NCBI GenBank assembly: GCA_903772945.1
Contig: CAICTM010001028.1
Location: forward strand, 1-39,590
Reading direction: 5' to 3'
Length of the DNA stretch: 39,590 nt
Origin: Seminavis robusta
Taxonomy: Eukaryota > Bacillariophyta > Bacillariophyceae > Naviculales > Naviculaceae
This document shows, piece after piece, positions 9,787-19,737 of this stretch; position 1 is the first letter of the stretch; the number at the start of each line of letters is the position of its first letter. Made by a program: the position numbers and the translations under genes. The notes under the pieces were generated by a model, which did no database searches, was not told the origin of the DNA, and worked only from the letters and a program-made list of their open reading frames with translations.

Positions 9787-10512
9787 TGAAAGAATGTGCT
9801 AGTGGCACCATTTGGTGTCATCAAAATCTGCAGACACTACCGACTCAATGGAAGAAACAGGGACTGCCTCGTGCTAGCTACTAGCCACAATCGACCGCAA
9901 ATAGAGACCCAATCTGCACCGTTTCATTTGCGTACCGGTAGTACGACGACACCGCCAGTGCTGCGAGTTCCATGATGTACCGCTACGGTTGTAACACGAA
10001 ACTAACAGATGAGGATTTCCTTTGATAGCAATGCTCGATGGTTCTGGAACCTCGGTTGATCTTCAGTGAAAGATACCAGCCAGCAGATCGCCAAGTTAAG
10101 GAGACGATTCGATTCAGTGACGATTCCTCCCAATCCGTCTTACTTCATGCTTGGAGCGCTGTACAAGGCATCGATCTAGCCAGAACGCAAACAAGTCGTG
10201 TCAAGTTTGCCCCGGGGCAACTATGCTAAAGTTCACCAGTCAAGACATGCATGCATCCACTAATCTTAAAAGAGGGATTCTTCTGCAACCACCATTCTAC
10301 CTGGAAGATGTTCAACAGGTTCCAGGTTGACACGATGGTTCAGATTATACTATAAATGTCTAGAATTGATCACGAATGGGATTCTTCCTTCCATCCATCC
10401 TTCCTTCCAGACCAGTCCACCAGTGTCTTGCCAAACCACTACAACGCCATGCAACAAACGTTTATCAAGGGCTCTGTATCCTTACTGCCTTACATGTACC
10501 GTATGCGCTTAG
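9787..10512. other. Intergenic region, no gene recognised
   Basis: Only short open frames without ATG context or recognisable motifs. It holds the 3' flank of the glycosyltransferase (plus) and of the gelsolin gene (minus), which are convergent. Confidence 0.6.
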
Positions 10513-11834
10513 TTAGGCAAAGTACGAAAGGAATCGGTCGGATTCAGCACCCGACTTGACAATTTCAACGGGCAATTCGAGGGTACGGGGATCCATTTTG
10601 GAATACTTGTCGGCGGCAAACATGGCGGCAATTTTTTCGTATCGATCGGCCTTGCTTCCAATCCAAACGTAAATTTCCCATCCACTATCGAGCAAAAAGA
10701 CATCGTCATCTTTGAGGTCGCCCTTGTTGAGGCATTTGTAGTCAGCGCTGGTTTTCTGTACGGGCGATCCTTCGGCGACCTTTTCGAGATCCTTGGCAAT
10801 GGATCCATCGACACGGTAGAGGAGGGGTGTGAATTCCGTCACGCCCTCGTCGTCGGCCGCATCCGTCTGAATGTCACCATCGCCCAGGTACGCCCAGAAC
10901 TTGTCTTCGGAATCATCACCTTGTCCTTGATCGAGTACGACGACGGTGCCCATGGTGCACATGTTTTCGGCCCACACGTTGGAATCGGCCTTTTCCAGTG
11001 GTTTGGCCTAAGCAAATATAGATAGTAACAGAGAGGTAGTATAGAGTAGGTTAGTTTTTGTGTTGCTTCTGATTCATTTTTCTGTCTTAGCTGTACGACA
11101 CGTACCTTTTGTCCATGCCAGCACCAGACATTGGCCTTTCCTCCAAAGAGAATAAAGGAATCTCCCTCATTGAGCGAGCTCTTTTGGAGTGGTACCTGTG
11201 TGAGTGTTCGCTTCTTCTTGGTTCCCTTGACACGGTACAAGACGGGATTTTCGACATCGGGTTCGACATGATTAAATCCAGTTTCAATGCCTCCATCTAG
11301 AATTTCGAGGGCATCAAAGTACGTGAGGAACGTTTCGGTTTCGTGTCCCTGCACTTGACGGTGCTGTACAGGGACTCCACCCAGATAATCATCGGCTTCT
11401 ACCATTTTGTAGGCAGCGGTTCCGTATTCATCTTGCGACGATTCACTGCCAATCCACATGTGAATGTCGTGAAAGAGGGCATCAGAGGTTCCCTTTTTGT
11501 ACGTGTGCAATACGAGGTAGGAATCTCCCTTGTGGAATTTTCCAAACTTGTCCGACGGCCATTCCTTGACTTGAAACTTTTCAATCCGCCACACGCGCGT
11601 TTCCGGAGACTGGCCCATGCCACTCCATGCTTCTTCCAGTTCCGCCGCAGCAGCTTTGATCTTGTGATCCAGTTCCGAGCCGACTAGATAAACACAGAAG
11701 AAAACAAAGAACACACAAATCAGAAAAGATACCCATCAGATCACATCAGATAGGGATGAAAGACAGGGGTATAAACGTATAAACTCACTCAAGGCCAAGT
11801 TGGAATCCTTCCAAGACAACTTTTCTTCTGGCAT
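10513..11834 (-). CDS. Three-repeat gelsolin/severin-type actin-binding protein
   Basis: Three exons on the minus strand: 11834-11789, 11683-11106 and 11007-10513. Introns of 105 and 98 bases have GTGAGT...TAG and GTACGT...TAG ends, and the phases join cleanly to give 372 residues. It starts at ATG 11834 (MPEEKLSWKDSNLAL). Gelsolin repeat 1 is about residues 45-138 (VWRIEKFQVKEWP, GDSYLVLHTYKK, DIHMWIGSESSQDE, ETETFLTYF). Repeat 2 begins at about 161 (NPVLYRVKGTKKKR, LNEGDSFILFGGKANVWCWH). Repeat 3 begins at about 268 (PLLYRVDGS, DVFLLDSGWEIYVWIGSKA) and ends in FLSYFA. Three repeats without a headpiece is the size of severin, fragmin and CapG, which sever or cap F-actin in the cytoplasm under calcium control. 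No headpiece is seen. It is divergent from the HDAC gene. Confidence 0.9.
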
Positions 11835-12285
11835 GGTCAATCAATCCTTTGCTGCACTACTACTACTTCGTTTTGTTGTTAAAACAAACGGAACCTGTCC
11901 AGGTCGTCTTCTTTCAAGATTGTGAGCCTTGAGTGATTGCAGGGTAACATCCAGAAGCTTAGTCATCTTCCGAGTTGAAAGCTTATGACCGTTTCCTTTC
12001 TCACTTGCAAGCAAAAGATCCAATTGACACGCGATCTTTCCAAAGGGTATCCAAATCAAGTGTGCGTGCTTTTCTATAATAAAAAGACTTAATGGTAGAC
12101 GTCTCGATGTTGTTCCATCCAAGATTCGGCACCACTTACATGTATGTCATACTTGGACTGACGTCATAACAAATCGCAATGCCGTTGCTTGGTTGTTTTT
12201 TCGATGCTTCAGGATCCAGCCGTGGCATCATAGATCATAGACAGATATCGTAGCTGCACTGAAACGTCTCGGCAGTGATCATGTC
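11835..12285. promoter_or_regulatory. Shared upstream region of gelsolin and HDAC genes
   Basis: 451 bases between two divergent start codons (11834 minus, 12286 plus). The region should hold both promoters. I see no clear TATA box or named motif. A TGACGTCA palindrome occurs at about 12159-12166 (ACTGACGTCATAAC), which matches the CRE-type site bound by bZIP factors. That match is sequence-level only. Confidence 0.45.
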
Positions 12286-13644
12286 ATGTTTGTGCATCCA
12301 CCGACATTGAGACTGCCTGTCTTCATAGCTGCTTTCTTCCTGTTGTGGTCGATTGCAATGGCTTATGTTTCTACTTGTAGCAGGGCCAATGCGCTGCAGA
12401 TGCAGCGGTTGTTGCGTCCCGGTCGTCATTGCTACGCCAAGTCAGCACTGTATACCAGTACCAGTACCGGTAGTAACACCAGTAGTGATGGCACCGATAC
12501 TTTTGATCAAGCAAGGTTTCAGCTGTTTGCAGGCTCTGCTTCTCGCGTGCCCTCGTTGGATCCGGTAAAGAATCATCGTCATTGTCCACTGGTGTACCAC
12601 GAAGACTACTCGTTCGACGGTTGGCCTCCGGAACATTCGTTTCCCATGGACAAGTTTGAAAGATTGGCACATGTGCTCTTGAACACTCCAACAGCTACTG
12701 GTATAGAAGAAGAGGATAATGAAGACAAGCAACCGTTGGTCTTGGACTCGCAGCATTTCTTTCGTCCCCTCGACTATTCCTCTCGCAATCTACCACTCCT
12801 GAAGAATTGGTTGTCGGGACCTCTCGACAAGGATTTTGTGCAACGCTTCTTGGAAGCTCAATTGTCGACCGAAGAAGCTCGACAAATTGGATTTCGAGAA
12901 CAAGCGCATCAACCAAAATTGATTCGACGAACTGTACTCGAAGTGGCAGGAACCGTGTTGACGGCACAATTGGCCTGTCATTACGGCATTGCGGCTCATT
13001 TGGCGGGAGGCACACATCATGCCGATCATCAAAAGGGAGCCGGATACACCATTCTCAATGATCTCATCGTGGCGGCCAGTTGTTGTCTTACTCCTACTGA
13101 CGCTAGTAGTAGTCTCGAGTTGCCATTTCCCATTGACCGTGTCCTTGTCATTGACGCCGATGTCCATCAAGGAGATGGCACGGCACGATGTATGCAAGCA
13201 CTTCCACACTTATTCCACAATCGACTCTTTACACTCAGTTTACACTGTGCATCCAACTATCCACACCCGAAGGCACACTCCACCTACGATGTACCATTGC
13301 CCGATGGCATGACGGACCAAGAATACCTCGAAACACTGAAACGGACTGTCACCAAGGCTGTGGACGAGGTCCAACCCGATTTGATTCTCTACGATGCCGG
13401 AGTCGATATTTATAAAGGAGATCGTCTCGGACGACTCGATGTTTCATTGGAGGGAATACGACAACGCGATCGATTCGTCGTCGAGTATTGTGCCGTGCAA
13501 ATGGAAATACCCGTTGCCGCCGTTATTGGAGGGGGATACGATAAGAACAATGTCACGGCGCTCGCCCAACGACATGCCATTTTACATGAAGAATGTTCCC
13601 GTGTTTGGAGGGACCACCAATTGTGGAACAAGGCGTTGGTGTAA
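12286..13644 (+). CDS. Histone-deacetylase-family protein with N-terminal targeting signal
   Basis: A 452-residue single-exon frame. The deacetylase fold runs from about residue 100 (PLVYHEDYSFDGWPPEHSFP) to 440. Key residues are the His pair GGTHHA (His244, His245), zinc ligands Asp292 and His294 in DADVHQGDGTA and Asp374 in DAGVD, and the Gly-Gly-Gly-Tyr at 415-418 supplying the catalytic Tyr. The short GGGY form and overall length resemble class IV (HDAC11-like) and bacterial deacetylases more than classes I/II. Residues 10-27 form a hydrophobic signal (LPVFIAAFFLLWSIAMA) followed by YVSTCSRANALQMQRLLRPG. Cleavage at AMA/Y with a basic, Ser/Thr-containing sequence after it resembles diatom bipartite plastid targeting (ASAFAP-type). 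The substrate cannot be deduced: it could be a non-histone protein or a small acetylated compound. All catalytic residues are present. Confidence 0.88.
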   Translation: MFVHPPTLRLPVFIAAFFLLWSIAMAYVSTCSRANALQMQRLLRPGRHCYAKSALYTSTSTGSNTSSDGTDTFDQARFQLFAGSASRVPSLDPVKNHRHCPLVYHEDYSFDGWPPEHSFPMDKFERLAHVLLNTPTATGIEEEDNEDKQPLVLDSQHFFRPLDYSSRNLPLLKNWLSGPLDKDFVQRFLEAQLSTEEARQIGFREQAHQPKLIRRTVLEVAGTVLTAQLACHYGIAAHLAGGTHHADHQKGAGYTILNDLIVAASCCLTPTDASSSLELPFPIDRVLVIDADVHQGDGTARCMQALPHLFHNRLFTLSLHCASNYPHPKAHSTYDVPLPDGMTDQEYLETLKRTVTKAVDEVQPDLILYDAGVDIYKGDRLGRLDVSLEGIRQRDRFVVEYCAVQMEIPVAAVIGGGYDKNNVTALAQRHAILHEECSRVWRDHQLWNKALV

Positions 13645-13757
13645 GTGAGAGTTATCCAGTCAGTAATGCCCTCTAGAAATGAAAATGAGAAGGCTACTAC
13701 AAAAGGATCGAGCTACCTCCGCGCAGTAAGGAATGGATTGATTTGATTTGATTTGAT

Positions 13758-13901
13758 TCGATTCGCAACCATGACAGCAATCTACAAACGTGACATCTTT
13801 ACTTTGGGGCTTTCAGGCCAGTTGTTCAGTTGTTTTGGATGGATTCGCAACCATGGAGCGAGCACAGCAAATCTACAAACGCGACATCTTTGCTTTCGGG
13901 C
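13758..13901 (+). repeat. Imperfect direct duplication, about 55 bp, twice
   Basis: GATTCGCAACCATGACAGCA followed by ATCTACAAACGTGACATCTT (starting near 13758) recurs at about 13842-13901 as GATTCGCAACCATGGAGCGA...AATCTACAAACGCGACATCTT. The second copy carries a small insertion. It is preceded by GATTT repeats (13737-13757). It lies in the 3' flank of the HDAC gene and is probably non-coding. Confidence 0.75.
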
Positions 13902-15579
13902 CGATTATTAATTATTCAGTTGCTTTGCACAAAAGACAACACAAAGAATCGGGGCACATCCACGGTAAAGTACACTACCTGGTACCGTACCCGGCATCGC
14001 TCCATCAATTGACAGGCAACAAAACCGGAGCGGAGAATCGAAGGTGCAAAACATATATACCACCAGCAAGATTGCGGGAAGCGCTACACTGCGATGGTAC
14101 CGGCATTCTCGAGAAATCCACGTGGAGACTTGACTTTTTCGTTGCAAGCATTCGTCCGCGGCTACCGTACCTTCATGGTCCAACCTTGTTGGTGAACTAC
14201 TAGTAACTCCAATTCTTGAATGTGGTGGTGCGGGCAGTTTCCAATGCCGGTCAAGAGCTTTTCCAACAGAACGTCGCCATACTACGCAGTGCAAGTACCG
14301 GTAGGAAGTCATAGTTTGGTCCGTTTTTCCGTTCTGCTTTTTCATCGATGCCACCCCAGAAACTCAGTCTGCCCGTTGCATTGGTCGCATGAAGAGAGAG
14401 CGTTGTCGTTTTGTTGGGGGTCTCTTTTTGTTGTACAAGGCAAATTTCAAAAGCTGCGCAGTGGAAACGACAATGGCAGCCACGTCGGGTTCGGATGACT
14501 GGAGGTCCCGGGATGCATGGCGCTGACAAAGAAGTCACGGCGACTGTCCGATGGCATTCGATCTCACACTGCAAATTCCTTGAATTCCAAGCAGTGATCA
14601 AGGACAGGACGAAGATCAAGATGGGCGGGTCCAACAATCAAGGTCCAGGCGTGCTTCGTTGCCAACCACTGTTCCCGCTGGTTGGAGCAACATAAAATTG
14701 TCAATCGGATTCACTAGAAAAAAGTCAACAATCATGCAGCCAACACGATCAAGTTGCCTAGCAACTGGTTCAACGAGGATGAAAGAAACAAAACGCCAGT
14801 TGCGCTACTCCAAACGACTTATCCACTTCATGCCTCATAAATCCACGGTACAGCGCACCAGGTAGTCAATGTGCGGGGGCGGTATACTGCTCGGCACAAT
14901 AGGGCGGTGGTTCCTGTTCGTAGCAATGTCGTTCCTCCAATGACACGCCGGGAATGAATCGAATGGAATAAAAGAACCCAAAAAGTGTTTCTTCTTCTCC
15001 TGCCGCCTTGACTTGTTCGAGAGGGGCCGAAAACTAGGTCTCGTCCAGTTACCTCTCCGACCAACCGGCTCGGCAAGGTCAGGGCAATCGTCAGGCCAGT
15101 TTGTTTCACATACTCAATTGCAGAAATCAAGAATGGGCTTTGCCAGTGAATCGGGTACATTCTGTGCACACAAGTTGCAACAAGAAAAAGCTGATGATGC
15201 GGGAAGAGCTAGAGTTGCATCGGGTGCATGCAACCAGCCTCTGAAGCTCCTGCCAGTGTTTCCGTGGGGATCGTACGACATGTGGATTATTTCGCCCGGG
15301 CATAAGAGTTGGCATGGAATGGAGACTGGAACGAACCACCAAATCTTGGGAAAACTCTGTGGAGCCCCCTCAGAAACACGTAGCACCCGTAGAACCTGGT
15401 TCCTCCTAGACAGCCACTACTATTAGCACTACCGTACCGTACTGCTGGATCCCAGCGCCAAAAAACCCACAACAGCCACCAAGACCACCTCAGCCACAAT
15501 CAGAGTCCAATATTTGGCAAACAAAAGTGATTTGGCAGCACTAGTGATATTTTCGCCATTTTCTCAGTTTTTCTCATTG
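13902..15579. other. Region without a recognisable gene
   Basis: Both strands show only short frames, often without ATG, and none has a motif or composition I would trust. The longest (about 15013-15426 plus) reads like random translation. Could hold untranslated sequence, an RNA gene I cannot recognise, or decayed mobile DNA. Confidence 0.5.
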
Positions 15580-16240
15580 TCATTGCCATTGTACAGAAGT
15601 AGCCTGATTTTGGCTGTCACTACGATTAGGTGACGCCTTATAGTCAGAGGAGGACTGGCTGAGCTGTGGAGGTGGTGCCAAATCAGGAGGTTGCATTGGT
15701 ACAGGTTCAGGTTCAGGTACAGGTTCAGGTACAGGCACAGGATTTGCTAGTGGTGGTTGATTGTGCACCATTGACACCATCTGTTTGCTTTCTACTGAAT
15801 CATGGCAGGACTCCAAAGATCCCGTGGGGGCACCCGGCACTGGAAGCATGGATTCCATTGCCATTGCTGCTGACTGCGTTTCTAGCAATTCTACTGGTGT
15901 TTCGAGTTTGGCACATGTGTTTCGGCACTGGCTGATCTTTGCATAGTTAGATCTCCGGAGCCCATGCTTGGCAGCAGCTGCAGATTCCACGGTTCCAACG
16001 GCTGCTAATTGCTCCTCTCGGCCGACTTGAAGTTTTTGGCTCTAGATGGACGGCGTTGCTGCTGAGGATCTTGTAGCCGAGGATCTCCTGAATCCTTGAT
16101 AAGCATGGCTGGTGCTACATGTACAGGTGTCTGACTGAGTGCAGCGGAAGCATTGTGTTTGGAAGGAGCATGGTCGGAAACGGGAATACGAGAGGCTAAC
16201 GGAATATTGGTGATATTGGTATTATTGTTTCTAGCTAGCT
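15580..16240 (-). other. Possible remnant of an unknown protein gene, two frames
   Basis: On the minus strand a frame from about 16240 to a stop at 16005 reads ASRIPVSDHAPSKHNASAAL, then LIKDSGDPRLQDPQQQRRPS, with biased composition. A second frame (about 16055 to 15580) reads GREEQLAAVGTVESAAAAKH, then a Pro/Val/Glu/Gln-rich stretch (NPVPVPEPVPEPEPVPMQPP). Neither has a good ATG start and they overlap. This could be a broken gene with a frameshift near 16010-16040, an exon pair, or chance open frame from the GGTTCAGGTACA-type repeat at 15703-15745. I do not recognise a family. Confidence 0.22.
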
Positions 16241-17338
16241 ACCTGGTAGTCTAGATATCTCCGCCAAAAGTACCTAGAGAATAGAAATGTGAGGGCCATC
16301 CGGTTCCATTGACATATTGACATACCTATTGCTTGGCTTATGGCCTTATTCGATTGCCAAATGGAGGTTCTAGCAAGATAAAGTGGGTTGCTCAGAAAAT
16401 GCAGGCGAGATCTTCGGCAGCACTTTGTTGTTTCAGCGTCTTGTCTTATTGTCGTCTTTGTTCGGTGGTGACATTGTTGTCAGTCTGCATTGCCAAAACT
16501 GGTGATACGGTAGGCTCATACATGGATATAAATGAGGTCAAAAGACGTACTTCGTCGAATCTTCCGGCAGTTGAACGATTCACAGTTCGGTTGCGCGTCA
16601 GCCAGCCACACTTTTACAAACTCTTTTCCGAACTCGGAGGCAAAAGGCAATTCAATAAGCCTGTTACAGTAAGGTCACCGCCCGAATCTTACGAGGCTTG
16701 AAGCGGTACAATAATTAATGGCGCAATTCAACTCACTATTGCCTCTACGTTGCCCCCGGTACCGGTCCTGGCCCGCTCTCGCCAAAGTTACTGTTTAGGA
16801 CTGTACTTAGAAGTCTAATCGGACATTGGTCGGAACTTGATGTCACACTCGGACTCAGAAATTGATGCCTCTCGCTGAAACAAACCCTTTGCGTGAACTC
16901 GTTTGCCGGGTTGGCTACAGCCCGTTCTACAGTCGAATCATTGGCATTGTTTTCATTAAACACTCGAGACTGAAGGTTCCAATTTCGAAATATTTCGTCT
17001 AAATGAGTTCCCACATGGGACTCTAAGTGAGTCTGTTGTGGGATCCATTTAAGAACCTTGGATCCGTGATCTTCCTGAAACATGCCGCTCCCACGATGGG
17101 TACAGTACCACGCCTTAGGCCGTTTTGACTGTAACTCTGGAACTCCGACCGACGGCGAAGAGGAAGAAGTTACTTGGATCTTTCGCATCTTCGTCCTCCA
17201 CCCTCCATCGATATTCTCACAATTTTTATTGCCGGACTCCAAACTATCAGTTTTTGAAGCTTCATCATCAAATCAATCCTTTTTGATTACCTTCGTTATC
17301 AACACCAAATTATTTTTCTTTGATCAATTAAGTATAAG
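16241..17338. other. Intergenic region upstream of the Hint gene
   Basis: A plus frame at 16333-16701 and a minus frame at 16745-17242 are open but lack ATG at their ends and match nothing I know. The last 100 bases are A/T-rich and should carry the promoter and leader of the gene at 17339. No specific element identified. Confidence 0.45.
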
Positions 17339-18259
17339 ATGAAATTCGCTGCTCTTTTCGTTACCCTCTTGTTGGCTCCTGCTGCTGCCACTCTTCGTGC
17401 CACCGCTGAACGCAAATTGGATGATGAGGATAGTTACCATGGAGGTGCCCCTGGTGATGTCAGTGACTATTTGACAGCTGAAATTCCTGTCTTTATCACT
17501 GAGACTATTCCCCGATGGGCTGGTGCATTGTGCTTTTCTGGTGTGACAACTGTTCAGACTCCCCAAGGACTGGTCAAGATGGCCGATCTTCAAGTTGGTG
17601 AGGAAGTTTTGGCTTCCAATGGACAATACGAGCCTGTCATTGCCTGGGCCCACAAGCACACCACTGAGAAGGCTGAATTCCTCCAATTCAATGGAGAATT
17701 GGAAATGACTGCTGCTCATCTTGTGTTCCTCCAAGGAAAGACTAGCCCAGTCCGTGCTGATTCCGTTGAGGTTGGAGATGTCCTCGAAGGTGCCACTGTC
17801 AAGAAAATCAAGACTGTAACTCGTGAGGGAGTTTACTCTCCTTTGACCAAGAGTGGAACTGTTGTTGTCAATGGAGTCAAGGCCTCTTCTTATGTGTCCC
17901 TCCAGGACAATGCTGATTATGTGGAATTTCAAGGAGGATTTGCTCTCATTTCTTACCAAGACTTTGTCCACATGGCTCTTTCTCCCCTTCGCATGCTTGC
18001 CAGTTTCTCCAGTATTTCCTACACTGAGGCTGGAATCCCCACCTATGCCTCTGCTGGAATTGATTTTGCTTTCTGGACTCAGCAACAAAACATTTTTGTT
18101 CAGGCTGCTCTCTTTGCTGTCTTCTTTGTCCTTGCTGGTTCTTCCATGCTTTTGGAAAATACCTTTGGACCTACCATGGCTCCTTTTGCCTTGATGGCTG
18201 CTGGTGCTGCTTGGGCCATGAGTGGCAAGGTCACTGTTCGCAAGCTCAAGTCTGTCTAA
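17339..18259 (+). CDS. Secreted/membrane Hedgehog-type Hint (Hog) domain protein
   Basis: 306 residues, single exon, ATG at 17339. Residues 1-18 are a signal peptide (MKFAALFVTLLLAPAAAT). After a short acidic spacer, the Hint domain starts at Cys65 (ALCFSGVTTVQTPQG) and includes LQVGEEVLASNG, the TAAH block (Thr124-His127, EMTAAHLVFLQG), VEVGDVLEG, and VYSPLTKSGTVVVNGVKASS (166-184). The match continues through FVHMALSPLRML, which parallels the region after the Hint domain in Hedgehog proteins. In that family the first Cys attacks the preceding peptide bond to self-cleave, and Hedgehog passes the N-fragment to cholesterol. Here Cys65 is the only cysteine in the whole protein: the second Hint cysteine (Hedgehog ASCY) is Ser184. 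Residue -1 is Leu, not Gly. Two hydrophobic segments (about 252-274, 278-294) suggest membrane anchoring, ending in a basic tail. No recognisable N-terminal signalling domain. Confidence 0.88.
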   Translation: MKFAALFVTLLLAPAAATLRATAERKLDDEDSYHGGAPGDVSDYLTAEIPVFITETIPRWAGALCFSGVTTVQTPQGLVKMADLQVGEEVLASNGQYEPVIAWAHKHTTEKAEFLQFNGELEMTAAHLVFLQGKTSPVRADSVEVGDVLEGATVKKIKTVTREGVYSPLTKSGTVVVNGVKASSYVSLQDNADYVEFQGGFALISYQDFVHMALSPLRMLASFSSISYTEAGIPTYASAGIDFAFWTQQQNIFVQAALFAVFFVLAGSSMLLENTFGPTMAPFALMAAGAAWAMSGKVTVRKLKSV

Positions 18260-19737
18260 ATTCACCAAAAAATTATTGCGGCGCCTGGTTGGCTGAAGCG
18301 AATTGGATGTAACTTGTGTTTGTTTGTGGAAAGTGGTAAGCGATGGTTTTGGCCATCTTCATAATGTATGCCATTTTTGGATCAGAAAAAGTAAAATAAC
18401 AAAGAGGCGGTTGTTTACTTTTTCCCCCTACCCAATCCGTAACGTAGTTATTTGGCCGCTCCGGCGGCTGTTCAATGTGATCCGGAACCTTATTAGTGTC
18501 CTCTATTCCCCTTCGCTGGGGGTGGCTCAACAACTCACTATTTCCGGCATCACACTGGACCATCTGTTTGCATGGTTCACCAGCCTTAACCAACTTGACC
18601 GACTTGGATCTCCTACACGAACTGCCTGCTTTAGCACTCTTTACCATCTCTTACTGCCTTTCACCGGGTAACTCTGGGAAAATGCGGGAAAACTCAAGAT
18701 GCGACAAGAACAGTTGTCTTGCCCCCCCCCCCTTGGAAATCCCAATCCTCACCACTCCCCTCAATGCATTCAAATTGGTGTCGGGATGTCCAAGAACCCC
18801 GGGTGAACAGCTCCGGACAATCGAAGCAAACCAGTTATGTCCTCATGTTGGGCTCCGTGTGATCCAGCTTTCTCGTCTGTGCTACATGTACAATGTACCT
18901 TGGGGTTTGAACGCGCACCGTACTAGTGCCACCATTTCCGCTTCGCTACAAAGTCTCTGCTGAACACAACAACAATCCGCACCGCCGATCTGTATTCAAA
19001 ATGGTGGCCAGAGCCCCGGAGGAGGTGACTCCCCATTGATCAAAGCTGAAAGACTTGAAGAAAACCAACTGGATTGTTGGGTTTGGCGAAGTGTGCCATG
19101 AAATAGTCTAATGCTGTCCAGCACACTCAGCTTCTGCTTTGCTTCTGCGGCTGAGGAAGGCATCCAATCCGCACTTTTCAAGCCATTTTGAAAATTTTCT
19201 GCCATTGTGATTGGTTTGATCTGAGGCTTCTCTGGCTGGGCTGTCTGCAATGCAACCAAGGATACAAACCTCGGTCATCCTGCTCGTGGCACTGCCTTGA
19301 CAGGGATGCTCGATGTGGTGGATCATCCTGGTACGGTTGGTTTGTCAATCTACTTGGTGCTTTGCTAGTTAGTTAGTAGGTCCCATGGTTACACCTGTAC
19401 GGTACAGAAGCTTGGCTCGGTTTTGGTTTCATTCAGCAGGAGCTCAGGCACTCTATTCAATTTGTTCCCATATCACGAGGAGGGAAGTTTGGTTTCAAAT
19501 GGTGGTGAGAGGGCTGCATGTATAGCCACGACACGTGTGAGGTGACAGCCAGAGTCGAAGAAAAAAAACATTCAGGTGTTGGGCTTTGTGCGAGTCCAGC
19601 CTAGTCTTCGTTCAAGTGTATGGGAGAGTGAGTGTAGGTCCTGGCTTGGGGTCAGATGTCGACGAATGTGTTGGGAGTACTAGTATGCAACTATTTACTA
19701 TAATACAATTTAACTGTGTATTCGCTGCCATCCACCG
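18260..19737. other. Region without a recognisable gene
   Basis: Short frames on both strands without motifs. A run of ten or more C residues lies at about 18721-18732 and A-rich tracts near 19560. It contains the 3' flanks of the convergent Hint (plus) and receptor (minus) genes. Confidence 0.5.

Noticed and set aside
13645..15579. tRNA, rRNA or other RNA genes
   Set aside because: I found no stretch with a tRNA T-loop plus matching acceptor stem by eye; covariance-model scanning would be needed to exclude them.
15666..15990. Pro-Val-Glu-rich protein as a confident gene
   Set aside because: The low-complexity part comes from a GGTTCAGGTACA-type DNA repeat, there is no ATG start, and frames change upstream; kept only as a weak remnant.
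16333..17242. Two 120-165 codon frames (plus at 16333, minus at 17242)
   Set aside because: Neither begins with ATG and neither has a motif or biased composition suggesting real coding.
17324..18268. 314-codon open frame antisense to the Hint gene
   Set aside because: It mirrors the Hint gene almost end to end; the sense frame has signal peptide and domain motifs, while the antisense product is Ser/Gly/Leu-rich without motifs. Codon bias in the sense strand explains the absence of stops.
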